A stretch of DNA of 64,000 bases, taken from the NCBI GenBank assembly GCA_025331445.1, contig JAIWNE010000006.1, forward strand, positions 62,001-126,000, written 5' to 3'. Under the pieces are notes generated by a model. It had not been told where the DNA came from, ran no database searches, and worked only from the letters and a program-made list of their open reading frames with translations. Made by a program: the position numbers and the translations under genes. Source of the stretch: Blakeslea trispora (taxonomy: Eukaryota > Mucoromycota > Mucoromycetes > Mucorales > Choanephoraceae). Positions within the stretch are counted from its first letter, which is position 1; the number at the start of each line of letters is the position of its first letter. This document shows, in pieces, positions 16,123-26,622 of the stretch.

Positions 16123-16416
16123 TCATGCTTTGATACCTTTATCGTTTCCTTTTCTACCAGCAAAGATTTTGGCCATCAACAGGAAAAGAAACAGTTTAAA
16201 CAAACGAAATGAAATAATAAAAAAAATATATAAAAAAAAGCTTATCTTGGTAGCTTGTAAAACAAAATAGCCAATATATGCACTTGAAATACCGTCTAAT
16301 TGCCCACATTGTACTTTTTCTATATTTTTTGAATCTGATAGAATACCGGGTGTGTAGACAAAAAGAATAGGAACAAGCGAGCCAAGCTTAGATATATAGG
16401 TTTGAGTGGGTGTCAA
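16123..16416 (-). CDS. Possible small membrane protein (97 residues), uncertain
   Basis: An uninterrupted minus-strand frame starts at ATG 16416. The first 60 residues look protein-like (a moderately hydrophobic block LGSLVPILFVYTPGIL, then CGQLDG). A very hydrophobic Phe/Ile-rich stretch and a basic end (FAGRKGNDKG) follow. The hydrophobic stretch is encoded by T-rich DNA that could instead be an intron, although I found no clean GT donor. I do not recognise the family. It lies downstream of no obvious partner, between the APSES-like regulator and a coiled-coil gene. Confidence 0.3.
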   Translation of the reverse strand: MTPTQTYISKLGSLVPILFVYTPGILSDSKNIEKVQCGQLDGISSAYIGYFVLQATKISFFLYIFFIISFRLFKLFLFLLMAKIFAGRKGNDKGIKA

Positions 16417-17452
16417 AAAAAAAGAGAAGAGACTATTCGTATAGTATCTTTATTTAAGAAAATAGCTTTTTTGATTCTATGGTGTCACTTGTTGAACTCA
16501 TTTGTGCAACAATCTTATTGACATTTTTTCTTTTAAGAAAGTGTCAACGAATCACCATTTATATCAAAGATTTCGTATGGCGGTTAAATGATTAACTTTT
16601 AAGCATAGATATTGCATCTAAATTCACCCATTTAAACTTCGTTCAATTTGACAATGACATATCTGTTTGTTTTTTGTCTTTGCAAGAAAAAAAAACAGCG
16701 TTTAGTCCTTCCCCTTTTTTACTGAATTTGTCTTTACTGGTGCACTCAGCAAACTTGTTCAACACACTTTTCTTGACCCTTTAGGCTGTTTGCTAATGTT
16801 TTTTTTTATTCTCAGATAGCTTGGGCGGTCCAGTAAGCTTTCTTTTTTTTCTGATGTAGAAGAAACGAGGAGAAAGGATATCGATGAAACAGTTTTTAAT
16901 CCCTTGGATCTATTATTCGTGTCAAGCTTAGTTACAGATTCCTTTTTGGTGGGTCACAAACATAAAACATGGTAGTTTTCCAAATTGCGCACTTGAAAAT
17001 GAATCAACAGACTTGATTGTATGTTAAGCTTTCGACTGATTTATAATTCACAAAACGTGTATCTTTAACTTGCTTGTTGATGTATACTCAATCTGTCAAA
17101 ACAGTCTCATAAAGAAGACTTACTTAAAATCTAGCATAAATGTTTGAATACCGTTAAGGCTGTAGTCAAAGTAGCCTTCCTTTTCACTTGTCAAGAACCT
17201 ATATTTTTCAAAGAAAGAGAAAAGAGATTTCCATTGATAATGCTAGAAGAAGGGAAAGGCTTGCTTGCTTTTTTCATCATTCATTGATTATTGTTTCCCT
17301 CTTTTTTTTTTTTCTATTTGTCAAATAGACTATGGTTTACTTCGTTTGCAGGTACAGAGATATTCGGTGTAACTAACCTAACAAAAAAAATTAGGAAGCG
17401 AATTTTGGCTGAACCTTTTTTTTTTCTTCTTTCATGATTATACAATAGCATT
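16417..17452. other. Intergenic, no gene seen
   Basis: AT-rich sequence with many A and T runs. Pyrimidine-rich stretches near 17270-17430 probably form the promoter and 5' UTR of the coiled-coil gene that starts at 17453. Confidence 0.6.
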
Positions 17453-18457
17453 ATGCCTTTATTATCAGCCACTGCTTTCACTTCTGACAATGCCATTCAT
17501 GTCGAATTCCAAGCACTCGAAACCAAGATGCAGAAAAGCCTCGAGGGGCTAACTAAAATTCGAGATCAGCTCTCTATTGAAACCAGCCTTCCAAAACCTA
17601 TACCTGTTAGTTCAAGACAGTCAGAGCGTTTACAACAAGAAAATATGTCACTCGAGATACAGCTAAAAGAAAAAGATAGAATAATTGAACAAGAGCGACT
17701 CCAAAGGGAGCTTGCTGAAAATGAAAAAAACGAACTCAATAAACGATTAAAGACTTGCTTAGCGAACCATGCTTCAGAAAAGCAAATAACTCAAGAAAAA
17801 TGTAATCTACTTGAACAAAAGCAATTGCAACTAGAACAAGAACGGATCGAGATAATGCAAAAGAACAGGGCGCTAGAGACGACAATTCATCAGCTAGAGA
17901 CAAAGTTACAAAGTGAGGTCCAAGCAAAAGCGCAATGTGAGCTATTCCTAAGAGATAAGACAGAAGAATTAAAAACGACAGCCCAAGGTGTTTTGGAGCG
18001 CGACCAAAAGATAGAAGAGTTACAAGATAATATGGAGCATGTACAGCGTATGCTTGAAGAGAAAGATGAATTGCTTGAGAGCCGTATAGTCAAGGCTCAA
18101 CTAGATGCAGAGCGATATAATCAGCTTCAGGACAAAGTAGAACAGTTAGAGAAAGAGAACACCATGCTGAAGCAACAACTGCTAGAAACAGAACTAGATT
18201 CGTCACCTTCAAATATGATAGTCTTGGAACAAGAAGCAAAACATAAAAACCTAGAAAAAGATGATGATGATACGAAAGAGCAAGAGATGGCGCAATTAAG
18301 GCATGAACTTCTGTTATCGCAAGAGAAACTAGCAGATAGAATATCTCAAAACAAAGAACTTGAAAGTGCAATGGAACGTGTCAATGAACACTGTAATATC
18401 TTAAGAAACAGCTTAAATGAATCAAGAGAAGAATCATCCTATAGATATAGAAAATGA
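17453..18457 (+). CDS. Long coiled-coil protein, possible frameshift at 3' end
   Basis: A single frame of 334 residues is almost entirely Glu/Lys/Leu/Gln heptad repeats (about residues 20-320), so the product should be an extended alpha-helical coiled coil. No globular domain is visible, and the family is not recognised. Just past the TGA (18455-18457), the frame reached by adding one base to the AAAA run at 18451-18454 continues as coiled-coil-like sequence (FLEDIRVLKQELSAYKKGK) to a stop at about 18522. The true C-terminus may therefore be about 22 residues longer, with the run either miscounted or mutated. The start is the first ATG after a T-rich leader. Confidence 0.7.
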   Translation: MPLLSATAFTSDNAIHVEFQALETKMQKSLEGLTKIRDQLSIETSLPKPIPVSSRQSERLQQENMSLEIQLKEKDRIIEQERLQRELAENEKNELNKRLKTCLANHASEKQITQEKCNLLEQKQLQLEQERIEIMQKNRALETTIHQLETKLQSEVQAKAQCELFLRDKTEELKTTAQGVLERDQKIEELQDNMEHVQRMLEEKDELLESRIVKAQLDAERYNQLQDKVEQLEKENTMLKQQLLETELDSSPSNMIVLEQEAKHKNLEKDDDDTKEQEMAQLRHELLLSQEKLADRISQNKELESAMERVNEHCNILRNSLNESREESSYRYRK

Positions 18458-18798
18458 TTGGCTTTTTAGAGGATATACGTGTATTAAAACAAGAACTGAG
18501 TGCTTACAAAAAAGGGAAATAGATCACTGCTGATTTCTTGGGAACTTTTTTCTTTGTTCGTGTATCAAAAGGAAAGAAAGAAAAAGCCAATCAAATGCCT
18601 TAGTCAAGTATGTCTTTGCTTTGAAATAAACTTATTTCATAATACCATCCGGATACTATATTACTACCAAAATTTAACCCAGGAAATTTTATCTTATTTT
18701 TTGTAACCCCACTATACGTTTTAAAAAGTTCGGCGATTCAAGCCTTTTTATATTCTCTTTACACAAAAAAAATTTTAACTCTTTTAGATCCTGACACG

Positions 18799-19818
18799 AT
18801 GACAGCGACACCGATCAAGACACCCAAGGCAACTGACAATAAGAAAGGAAGCAACAAGAAACCTGTCAAAGCAGAAGCACCCAAAATGACTTTAGGTCAG
18901 AAAATGTTAAAGACCATGACAGCTCAGAAAGCAGCCAAAAAAGCTTTGGTCAAAGGTGTATCTAACACAAAAATTTCATTTGACGAAGAAGGAAATGAAT
19001 CCAATGTGGAAACTATTGTAAGCAAATCAGAACCCGAGAAGAAACAAACCAACAATACCAAAAAGGCAACGGCAAACAACAAAAAGCCTAAAGAGGCAGC
19101 ATCCAAGAAGAATGATAGACCTGCTGTCAAAAAGCCTGAGCCAATCAAGAAGCGCTCAGCTGAAGATGATAACGAAAACGATAAATCAGAAAAGCCTGTC
19201 AAGAGAGTAAAGAAAGCCAAAAAACCAAAAGCTCAAATCGAAGAAAGTAAAAAAGATGCAAAGCAAGAAGGTAATACAAACAAAATCGATTTTTTCTTTT
19301 TATTGGACTTCTCTTTTTGACAACTGATCTCTATGACAATAGAGGCGCTTGCTTATGTACGTCTTTTTGTCACTGACCGATCCAATTGGAAGTTTAAAAA
19401 GATGTTGCAAATTTGGTTGCTTTCAAATTTGTATCAGGTATATGCACACTAAGCTTATTGAGGAAAACGACAGCACATAACATTCTCTCTTTCTGCTCTA
19501 GTTACCAGAGGAAGACTTTGATAATGTGTTGATTTACTTAAAGGACCTTCAAGGCTCAGCACGTGAGGTAAACAAAGAAGAAAGAAAAGAAAGAGAGATA
19601 AATGCTAATTTAGACTACGATAGAAAACCAAAAAGGAAGCACAAGACAAGATTCCTGCAAGCTCGAATACATTAACCAGTTATTCCAACGTAGCATCAAC
19701 GAACGATTTTGACGATTTTGATGCTGAAAAGTTATTGGCACAGGCAACGCCAGCACAAGCAGAAGAAGAATCATCTGAGGTGAAGAGAGCCAGACGTATT
19801 TTAGACGTATTTTCATAA
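18799..19818 (+). CDS. WKF-domain protein (C7orf50-like)
   Basis: Four exons, 18799-19270, 19343-19437, 19502-19567 and 19624-19818, give 275 residues. The first 155 residues are Lys/Ala-rich and disordered, like a nucleolar protein tail. Exons 2 and 3 encode the WKF domain: ALAYVRLFVTDRSNWKFKKM, then QIWLLSNLYQLPEEDFDNVL and IYLKDLQGSARE, matching human C7orf50. The C-terminus is acidic (NDFDDFDAEKLL) and ends with a basic helix. Human C7orf50 is a nucleolar protein of poorly defined function linked to ribosome biogenesis; the same location is inferred here from the Lys-rich tail. Confidence 0.9.
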
Positions 19819-20019
19819 ATTTAAGGAGGACATTAGTTCAACCTATTTTTTCACTTCCTCCTTTATGTTTTTTTTTTATCTCTGTTTATACAAGTGTGTG
19901 TGAATGCTTTTTTGTTTGCATGTTGTGCACGCGTGTCTATTTATTTATATTCGAAAGCAATTATTTCAATCTCTCTCTCTTTTTTCTTTCTTGTTTATCT
20001 TTATTTTGTTGTGTTACTT

Positions 20020-21070
20020 ATGAACGAATTAGTATTCTTGCAGCAAACATTTAGTTGGGTGTTTTGGGCTCCCTTAGTGAAAGATGATGTTTTCTTGGCT
20101 CTCCCATCTAACACAGTCTCTTCTCTACATGATAAAATGGTTGCAGTAGATACATCATTGTCAACAGCAGTACCTACCCCTTGTTTGTCGCCCGTGACAT
20201 CTCCTTCTGATTTGTTGTACAACAGCGAGCCGTTATTTGACGGTTTTCTTTTGATAGAAACTCATAGTCTTGATGACAAAGATCAAGGCGAGCCCTTGTC
20301 CTTGACATTCTCATCAACATTAGCGGAGGAAACTGAGTCTGTAGACCCTTCAAAGACGATTATGAAGCAAGACAATAAATTCTCTCATAAACGAAGAGCT
20401 ACATCTAATTCTTTGTCCAACAAAAAGGTCAAAACATCAGATATGACTTTATTCGAGAAGTTAACAGCATCTGGTATTGATTGGTGTCGATATTGCGGCA
20501 CTACTGAGGGAGTTAATTGGAGACCAGGTCCTTGGGGCAAGAGAACTTTGTGCAAGTAAGTAAGATGGCACTAGGAGGGGAGAGGGGGGACAAGCTAAAT
20601 ACATGCACGATAGCACGTTATCTCATTCATTCATAATAATAAACTTTTATAGTAAACATGGATGTGACTACAAAGGATATGGCTTAGCAAGTCGACTTCC
20701 TCGACTTGATCTCTCAGCTTTTGTAAATGAATCATTAACAGATCGTCAGCGCCCTGTCGTACAGCAGTTCTGCATCGTTTGCCAATCACCTGGATTGTTG
20801 CCTGAAAATGAACTCATTCCTTGCCAAGGTGGTTGTTCCCGTGCCTACCACCGACGATGTCATTCAGGGATCATAGATCCAGAGGCTTTGTGGTATTGTA
20901 AGCCTCAATGTAAGCAAAATAAAGAACAAAAACAAGTTGGTAAAGAAATTTTCCATATTAAGATTAGAATAACAAAAAGCAATCCTAATTGAACTTTATA
21001 CAAACCAGTTGTAGATTTGCCTCGAAAATATATGCCACTGATGAGGCCTCATAAAATACGTCATCTTTGA
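20020..21070 (+). CDS. GATA zinc finger + PHD finger protein
   Basis: Three exons, 20020-20555, 20653-20939 and 21009-21070, give 294 residues. A Ser/Thr-rich N-terminus and a basic patch (HKRRATSNSLSNKKVK) precede a GATA-type finger starting at Cys156: C-X2-C-X18-C (WCRYCG ... WRPGPWGKRTLCN). The last ligand is probably His181 in CNKHG in place of the usual Cys. The first intron splits this finger. A PHD finger follows: FCIVCQ, IPCQGGCSRAYHRRC and WYCKPQC, with the C4HC3 pattern. The small last exon encodes a basic tail. GATA-plus-PHD proteins are known in fungal histone-deacetylase complexes, so a chromatin-linked repressor is plausible, but no partner can be read from the sequence. Confidence 0.9.
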
Positions 21071-21440
21071 AAGAAGGCTACCATATCGCCTTTCATCTTG
21101 GGTTCTGCTTGTTTTTGCTTTTTCTTTTTGTTATATTCCCGCCATCGCTTACCAATACTGCTTTCCCTTGCTTTCTTTGTCATGTTTGCTCTTTTCTGTC
21201 ATTTCTTTTTTCGTTTCTGTATAAACCTTTCTTTTTATTATATATGTTCCGCTTAGCTTGTCATAGATCTTTCTTGTTCAATAACTAGTAAACAAAATAA
21301 TCTTCCGGTCAAAAGTATTTGTTTTCAAACTGTACAAATAATTTCTTCTCTTCTTGTTGAAAAAGGCTTAAAGAGCAGACATATATTCCATTTTCTTTTC
21401 GTAATTGCTTGTGTATTGTTTCCTTTTTCTTGTCAATAAG
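21071..21440. other. Intergenic, 3' end of GATA-PHD gene and promoter of NodB-like gene
   Basis: T-rich sequence with pyrimidine runs. No coding potential is seen. Confidence 0.6.
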
Positions 21441-22758
21441 ATGGCAGCATTACGATTTGCAATTATATTATTAACAGGTAAAACAAAATTGCAGAAAGCC
21501 TTAGATTTTCTTTCTCTCACAATAACAATTAGCTTTGATCGCCTTTATTGGTACTGCATACGCTGCTGGAGAAGGTTGGGAATAATAATTTGTATACATG
21601 AAAGAAAAACAAAACATTAAACAAAAACAATAATCGTTAGGTTCGCTGGTGCTTCCTATCTGGAATCATCCATTAGACTCGCATCCCGGAGGTCCTGTGC
21701 CACAAGCAACTGCCTGTGCAAGTACAGGACAGATTGCTCTTACTTATGTAAGTCGATTTCTATATATTCATATATTTTATTTTCGAGATAAGGTGAATTG
21801 TTTCTTATAAAAAAAAATCAAACAAGAATGAAGGACCTAGTGATGTCACTGCTAAAGTATTAAATGGATTAAAAGCAACTCAAGCCAAAGCCAATTTTTT
21901 CGTCAATGCTACATGGTAAGAAATTAAGGATAAAGAGAGAGTGGACAAAGCATTTCGTATTATTGCATAGGATAATTTATTGAAGCTTTTCTTTTTTTTG
22001 TTAGGCTGTATACACAACAATATGCCATGATCTTACAACGTGCTTATAATGATGGCCACTTGATTGGTATGAGCTATCGTCTTCCAGGTGATACTTCTGA
22101 AGGCCTTACAGATGATCAAATCAAGAAGGATGTGACTGACAATGCCAAAATCATTGAAACTTTGATTGGTGTTGCTCCAAAATATGTGCGATTACACTAT
22201 ACCTTCCCTGAAGATACCCGCTTACAGAATATCTTACGCAACCTAGGATACACACTGATTGGATACAATTTAGACGCTGCAGATTATAATTACAAGAATG
22301 ATCCTGAGGGAATCTCTAACGTCTATAAACAAGTTTTCTCAAAGCAGCTTGAGACTTATGATTCAAAGGGTTCTTTTATTTCGCTTCAGTATGATATTCC
22401 AGAAACTGGCTCATGGCAAGCTATATTTGACGTAGTTCGAGTGATCAATGATAATGGCTATACCATGGTTCGTCTTGATGGCTGTCTAAATGATATGCAG
22501 CCCTATAAAGAAAAGTCTACCTCGGTTCGATTTGTAAGCGACAAACATTCATTCGGACAACCCAGTTACAAATCAGGTCAAGTAGCAGCTGAAAAGCCAG
22601 CTAGTTTTGGCGGTCAATTTAGAATGTCAGGACAAGACACAGCTAAAGAAGATGCTGAAGCTATCAAGATGGCTGCTTCAGGGGTTATTGTTTCTGCTTC
22701 CAATTGGTCTCATTTGGTTGTCGGTATGATTGCCCTTTTTTGTATTTGGGCATTTTAA
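21441..22758 (+). CDS. Chitin-deacetylase-like (NodB fold) GPI-anchored protein, probably inactive
   Basis: Five exons, 21441-21477, 21533-21574, 21641-21747, 21827-21915 and 22005-22758, give 342 residues. Residues 1-23 form a signal peptide ending near TAYAAGE. The polysaccharide deacetylase fold is recognisable (ATACASTGQIALTY, then VLNGLKATQAKANFFVNATW, and later YNLDAADYNY). All three catalytic motifs are altered: TFDDGP reads TYNEGP, the HSxxH segment reads MSYRLPGD, and the RPPYG motif reads RLHYTFPED. Metal binding and deacetylation are therefore unlikely. The C-terminus has a Ser/Ala/Gly-rich stretch and a hydrophobic tail (VVGMIALFCIWAF), typical of GPI attachment. It probably acts at the cell wall by binding chitin or chitosan rather than modifying it. 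Confidence 0.9.
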
Positions 22759-24471
22759 TAGGGTAGCAAGCCGCAATCTTTATATTGATTCATTTATTCC
22801 AGTAACCCCCCCCCCCTAGATTTGAAACCATATAAATAAAATCATGCTTTTGACACCTTGAGGCACACATACACAAAGAAATGAAGAGGTGGCACAAGAA
22901 AAAAATATTTCTTAAAACGAGTGTTAAGAAATCATGTTTCTTTTTGGGGAGAGGTTTTTTTTTTCATAAAGGCAGACAAACTCAACTTTTGGTAGACCGC
23001 CAATTGGAGCCATGACTCTAATGGAGTTGTGTCTACCACAATAACATGAGTAATATGTGTGCCTGTTATTCTTTTTGCCAAAGCAATAGATTATGGTCTG
23101 TTTTGTTAATGATACTATTAGCATATGGAAAACGAATCACCAAGTTCATACACAAGTAGTACAAGAGTATTGGATTTACTTATCTGCGCCAGTCTAAAAG
23201 AGTCATTGTCAACATCAAGGACCCCATTCGATCAATATCAATTTGTCTATGTTTGCTAGAAACATAATTTCCTTGAAAAAGAAAAGTATGGAGTCTAGAA
23301 CTGACTCTTTTTGTGTGTATCTGAAATACCAATGATCTTGGTATACACAATATAAGGGTTTTTTTTCTTATTGTTTAAATAGGCCGAATAAAGATGGACG
23401 CCTCGTGTTTGTGTCATCACCGTTTTTTGCTATTTGTACTCCTATAAAAACACCTCTGTCTTTCCTGGATGTATTGATAGTCTGCTAAGCTTATTGCCTC
23501 TGAATTAATAGGAGAGACGAAACAAGCAAATATGTTGTAGAGAATGATAATTAAAACAAGATTGATTTGAAGACAATCAGATCCCATGAAAGTAATTCAA
23601 TTAAGGATCAAATACAATTTTATATTTTCAAAATCAAATGTGTCTTATTTTTTTTTGTTTACCTGAATATGTTCAGCAATTCAACATAGCTCAATCTGAC
23701 AGTAAAAAAAAAGCATAGATGGTTGTGTATATCAAGAAATGACCTTTACTTTGATCTGACTGATGTATCAAGTCTCAACACCAGTTGCAATTGAGAACAA
23801 ACCTATGTTCCTTCTCCTTTTGTCTCCCATCATTGGAAATCCGTCTGTTGCTATAGCGACGATAAGTGAATTTCGGAAACCCAAAAAAAAGGGCTTGATC
23901 TCATTTAATAAGGTACAAAGATAATCTGTTTCTAAAAAATCTATCACCTTGAACACTGATTTGGTAGTCAGCGAGTATGTATACAAGCACATGTCGCATT
24001 TGCTTTATTTATAAATATAGGAACGACATTCAAAAAAAAAAGGTTGAAAAAGATATTCAGTAAACTAAAGGAAGAAAGAAAAAATAGACTGTGATTAAAA
24101 CTGATTATCAGAGCAAAATTTATTTTAAAAAAAGCGCTTGAATAAGCGATTGATTTGAGCCAATCTTATTAGAGAAGCTAGGGAAGAGAAGAGAGAAACA
24201 GCAACAAGAAAAGTGGGATTTTCATATAGGAAGCACAATACTTACTGAAGGATGACAATGTCATTTAGGCAAGAGGTTGTGTTCGGTAAACAAGTCCGGC
24301 AAATGAAAAGGTGGTAATGTCTGAATTCAAAAAAAATTATGAGCTGTTTGTGTGATAACGTTGTTTATTTTTCTTTGTGTGTATACGTTTTTTCTCTCTT
24401 CTTTTTTTTCTTTTCCACTCCTTGATACCATATTTCGCTCTTCTTTTGCTTTTTATTAACTAATATATACC
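22759..24471. other. Intergenic, no gene supported
   Basis: About 1.7 kb with AT-rich sequence, a C run near 22808-22816 and no splice-consistent coding segments. Short open frames (for example around 23768-23992) lack family features. The last 100 bp before 24472 is T-rich and probably the RAP1 leader. Confidence 0.5.
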
Positions 24472-25221
24472 ATGAGAGAATATAAGCTTGTTGTCCTGGG
24501 CTCAGGTGGTGTTGGAAAGTCAGCTCTTGTAAGATACTTAATAAGTAAAAAAAAAAAAAGAAATACAAAAATTGAGCTTGAATATCCAATATTGATTTTC
24601 CATCATTATTTAGACTGTCCAATTTGTTCAATCCATTTTCGTGGAAAAATACGACCCAACTATTGAAGATTCTTACCGAAAGCAAGTCGAAGTAGATGGT
24701 CAGCAATGTATGCTCGAGATTTTGGATACAGCTGGTACAGAGCAGTTCACAGCTATGCGTGATCTTTATATGAAAAACGGACAAGGCTTCATTCTTGTGT
24801 TTTCCATCATAAGTCAAGTTACTTTGACTGATCTTAATGAAATTAGGGAGCAAATTATTCGAGTCAAAGGTTCAGACAATGTAAGGAGAAAGAGTGTATT
24901 AGTAAAAAAAAAAGAGAGAGAAAAAAAGAACAGCTTACATTTAAGTATGCTTGATGATTTGACACTGACTTGACCTGTTCATTAATTTAGGTTCCCATGG
25001 TGCTAGTTGGTAACAAGTGTGACCTAGAAAACGAAAGAGCAGTTTCAAGAGAAAAGGGAATGGCTCTATCGCAACAGTGGGGAGGAAAGCCTTTCTACGA
25101 AACTTCAGCTCGGTTCAAGATCAATGTCGACGAAGTTTTCTACGATGTCGTAAGACAGATCAACAAGCAAAACCCTTCAAAAGACAAGGCAAAGAAGAAG
25201 TTCAAGTGTCTTATTCTCTAA
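24472..25221 (+). CDS. RAP1: Rap1/Rsr1-type small GTPase
   Basis: Three exons, 24472-24528, 24614-24880 and 24991-25221, give 184 residues, exactly the length of animal Rap1. G1 is GSGGVGKSA (residues 10-18). The effector loop is YDPTIEDSY (32-40), preceded by [12 protein letters not shown] as in Rap1. G3 is [20 protein letters not shown], with Thr at position 61 as in Rap (Ras has Gln). G4 is NKCDLE and G5 ETSAR. The tail is Lys-rich and ends in CLIL, a CAAX box with Leu that predicts geranylgeranylation. In yeasts the orthologue Rsr1/Bud1 sets polarity and bud site; in hyphae a role in polarised growth is inferred. The gene converges on PCC1. Confidence 0.97.
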
Positions 25222-25582
25222 ACTCCCACTTACTCAGACACTTATATAAATATTTCAATTGTTATTCCTTATCACTTTACCTTCCCTCTCTCTTTATATT
25301 ATAACACGCCTATATTTCTATTGATACATCCACATTATATTTACATATATAATAATCTCTCTCCCCCCCTTCACGTATTATATGATGCTGAAATGCTACT
25401 TATTTTCTATACATAAAAAAGAAACCTATTCTCTTTATCCATATCTGTAAGAAGAAGAAGAAAAAAAAAGGGCATCAATTGTATAAGCCCAAAAGAAAGA
25501 AGAGGACGAAGTTGAAAATAAAAACAATATGGAATGAGAGACAGGTTGTCAAAGGAAGAAAAAAGAAAAGAAAAACAGATGG
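25222..25582. other. Shared 3' region between convergent RAP1 and PCC1
   Basis: AT-rich sequence with AATAA-like and pyrimidine runs; no gene seen. It holds the terminators of both neighbours. Confidence 0.6.
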
Positions 25583-25984
25583 CTATTGATAGACGTCCAT
25601 TGTTCGCGTCACCATAGTCAGGTATTCCAAAAATGAGTTGACAGCCACACGAAGCATCTTGGTATTGTAGCATTCAAATTGACTATGTTATTTATGCGTC
25701 AAATCAGATAGTATTTTAGACTTTCGCTCTCTCTCTCTCTCTATTTCTCTCCACGATCTACTTACACTTGAAGTATGTTTTCTTTGCTTGTGATCACTCG
25801 GTTAACTTGATCTGTCTTGAGCTCTTTATCCACGTTCATAACTTGTTGTGCAATAGAAGCCAGTCGCTCATTAGCAAAAGGAATCTCTAGAAAACTACAA
25901 GTAAACTATTCTTATTAAACATAACAAAAAAAGAAGTGTTCTCCCTCTTATTTTTTATGCTTCTCTTTACATTTTGCTGTCCAT
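25583..25984 (-). CDS. PCC1: KEOPS complex subunit Pcc1
   Basis: Three small exons on the minus strand, 25984-25971 (14 nt), 25894-25766 and 25682-25583, give an 80-residue protein, the usual Pcc1/LAGE3 size. The phases fit at both junctions (AT|T and GT|T). The product starts MDSKIFLEIPFANERLASIA, with the strand-helix IPF.NER.A motif. It has the VQFECYNTKMLRVAVNS core and a final helix FLEYLTMVTRTMDVYQ, matching yeast Pcc1 (IPFETERQATIA, LRVGVSS, TIVEAMDV) as I remember it. Pcc1 dimerises inside KEOPS, the complex that makes the t6A37 base of ANN-decoding tRNAs and also affects telomeres and transcription. No exon is long enough to appear as a conventional ORF. Confidence 0.88.
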
Positions 25985-26622
25985 ATCAGACTTAATTCTT
26001 AGAGAGAATGGAAAGAAAAATATCCCTTTTTTTTTTGGCACGAGTGTGATTTTTTTTAAAAGTCCTCAGTTTTTGCTGCTATTCACAATGAAAGTTTGCC
26101 ATAGAAGAGAACAACAGGCTTGTCTATTGAGCAAATGAACTAAAGACTCTGGGAGGGAGGGAGGGGGTTCGGCTATTTGATTTTAACTTTTCTATGGCCA
26201 TAAGTGTGGACGGAAGTCTTGCCTAAGAATGACTTTCTCTTAAAGAAAACATGCTTGTTACTTCTTCATTGTTCCCATTCCCCTTCTTTTTGTAGCCTAT
26301 GATTCCAAACTTGTTTTTTAGTTGAGCTCGATCATATGACTTTCCCTCGTTTTCAAAAATAATAACAATGATAATACAAAGCTCGTAATTTGAGGATCCA
26401 TCAATAACAGCACCTATGTTTTGATTTAATCTCTTTTACGTAATGTCATCCAGATACATTTGTGTTGACTCGGCGTGTATTTTCTCTGGGGCATTTTTCT
26501 TGTTTATTTTTATTTTTTACTTTGGACTCCGGAATCACTGGTTTCAGCATATCCGCTCTTGATTTTGAACCAAAACATCAGTCATACCTCTTTTTATCTG
26601 ATACGCGTTTTACTTTTGATTA
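25985..26622. promoter_or_regulatory. Divergent intergenic region between PCC1 and the Barentsz-like gene
   Basis: About 640 bp without coding signal. It contains a G-rich run (26154-26169) and T-rich tracts upstream of the ATG at 26623. The TATA-like signal is unclear. Confidence 0.5.

Noticed and set aside
24365..24853. 162-residue minus-strand frame over the RAP1 gene
   Set aside because: Antisense shadow of RAP1 exons 1 and 2 with a long low-complexity tail.
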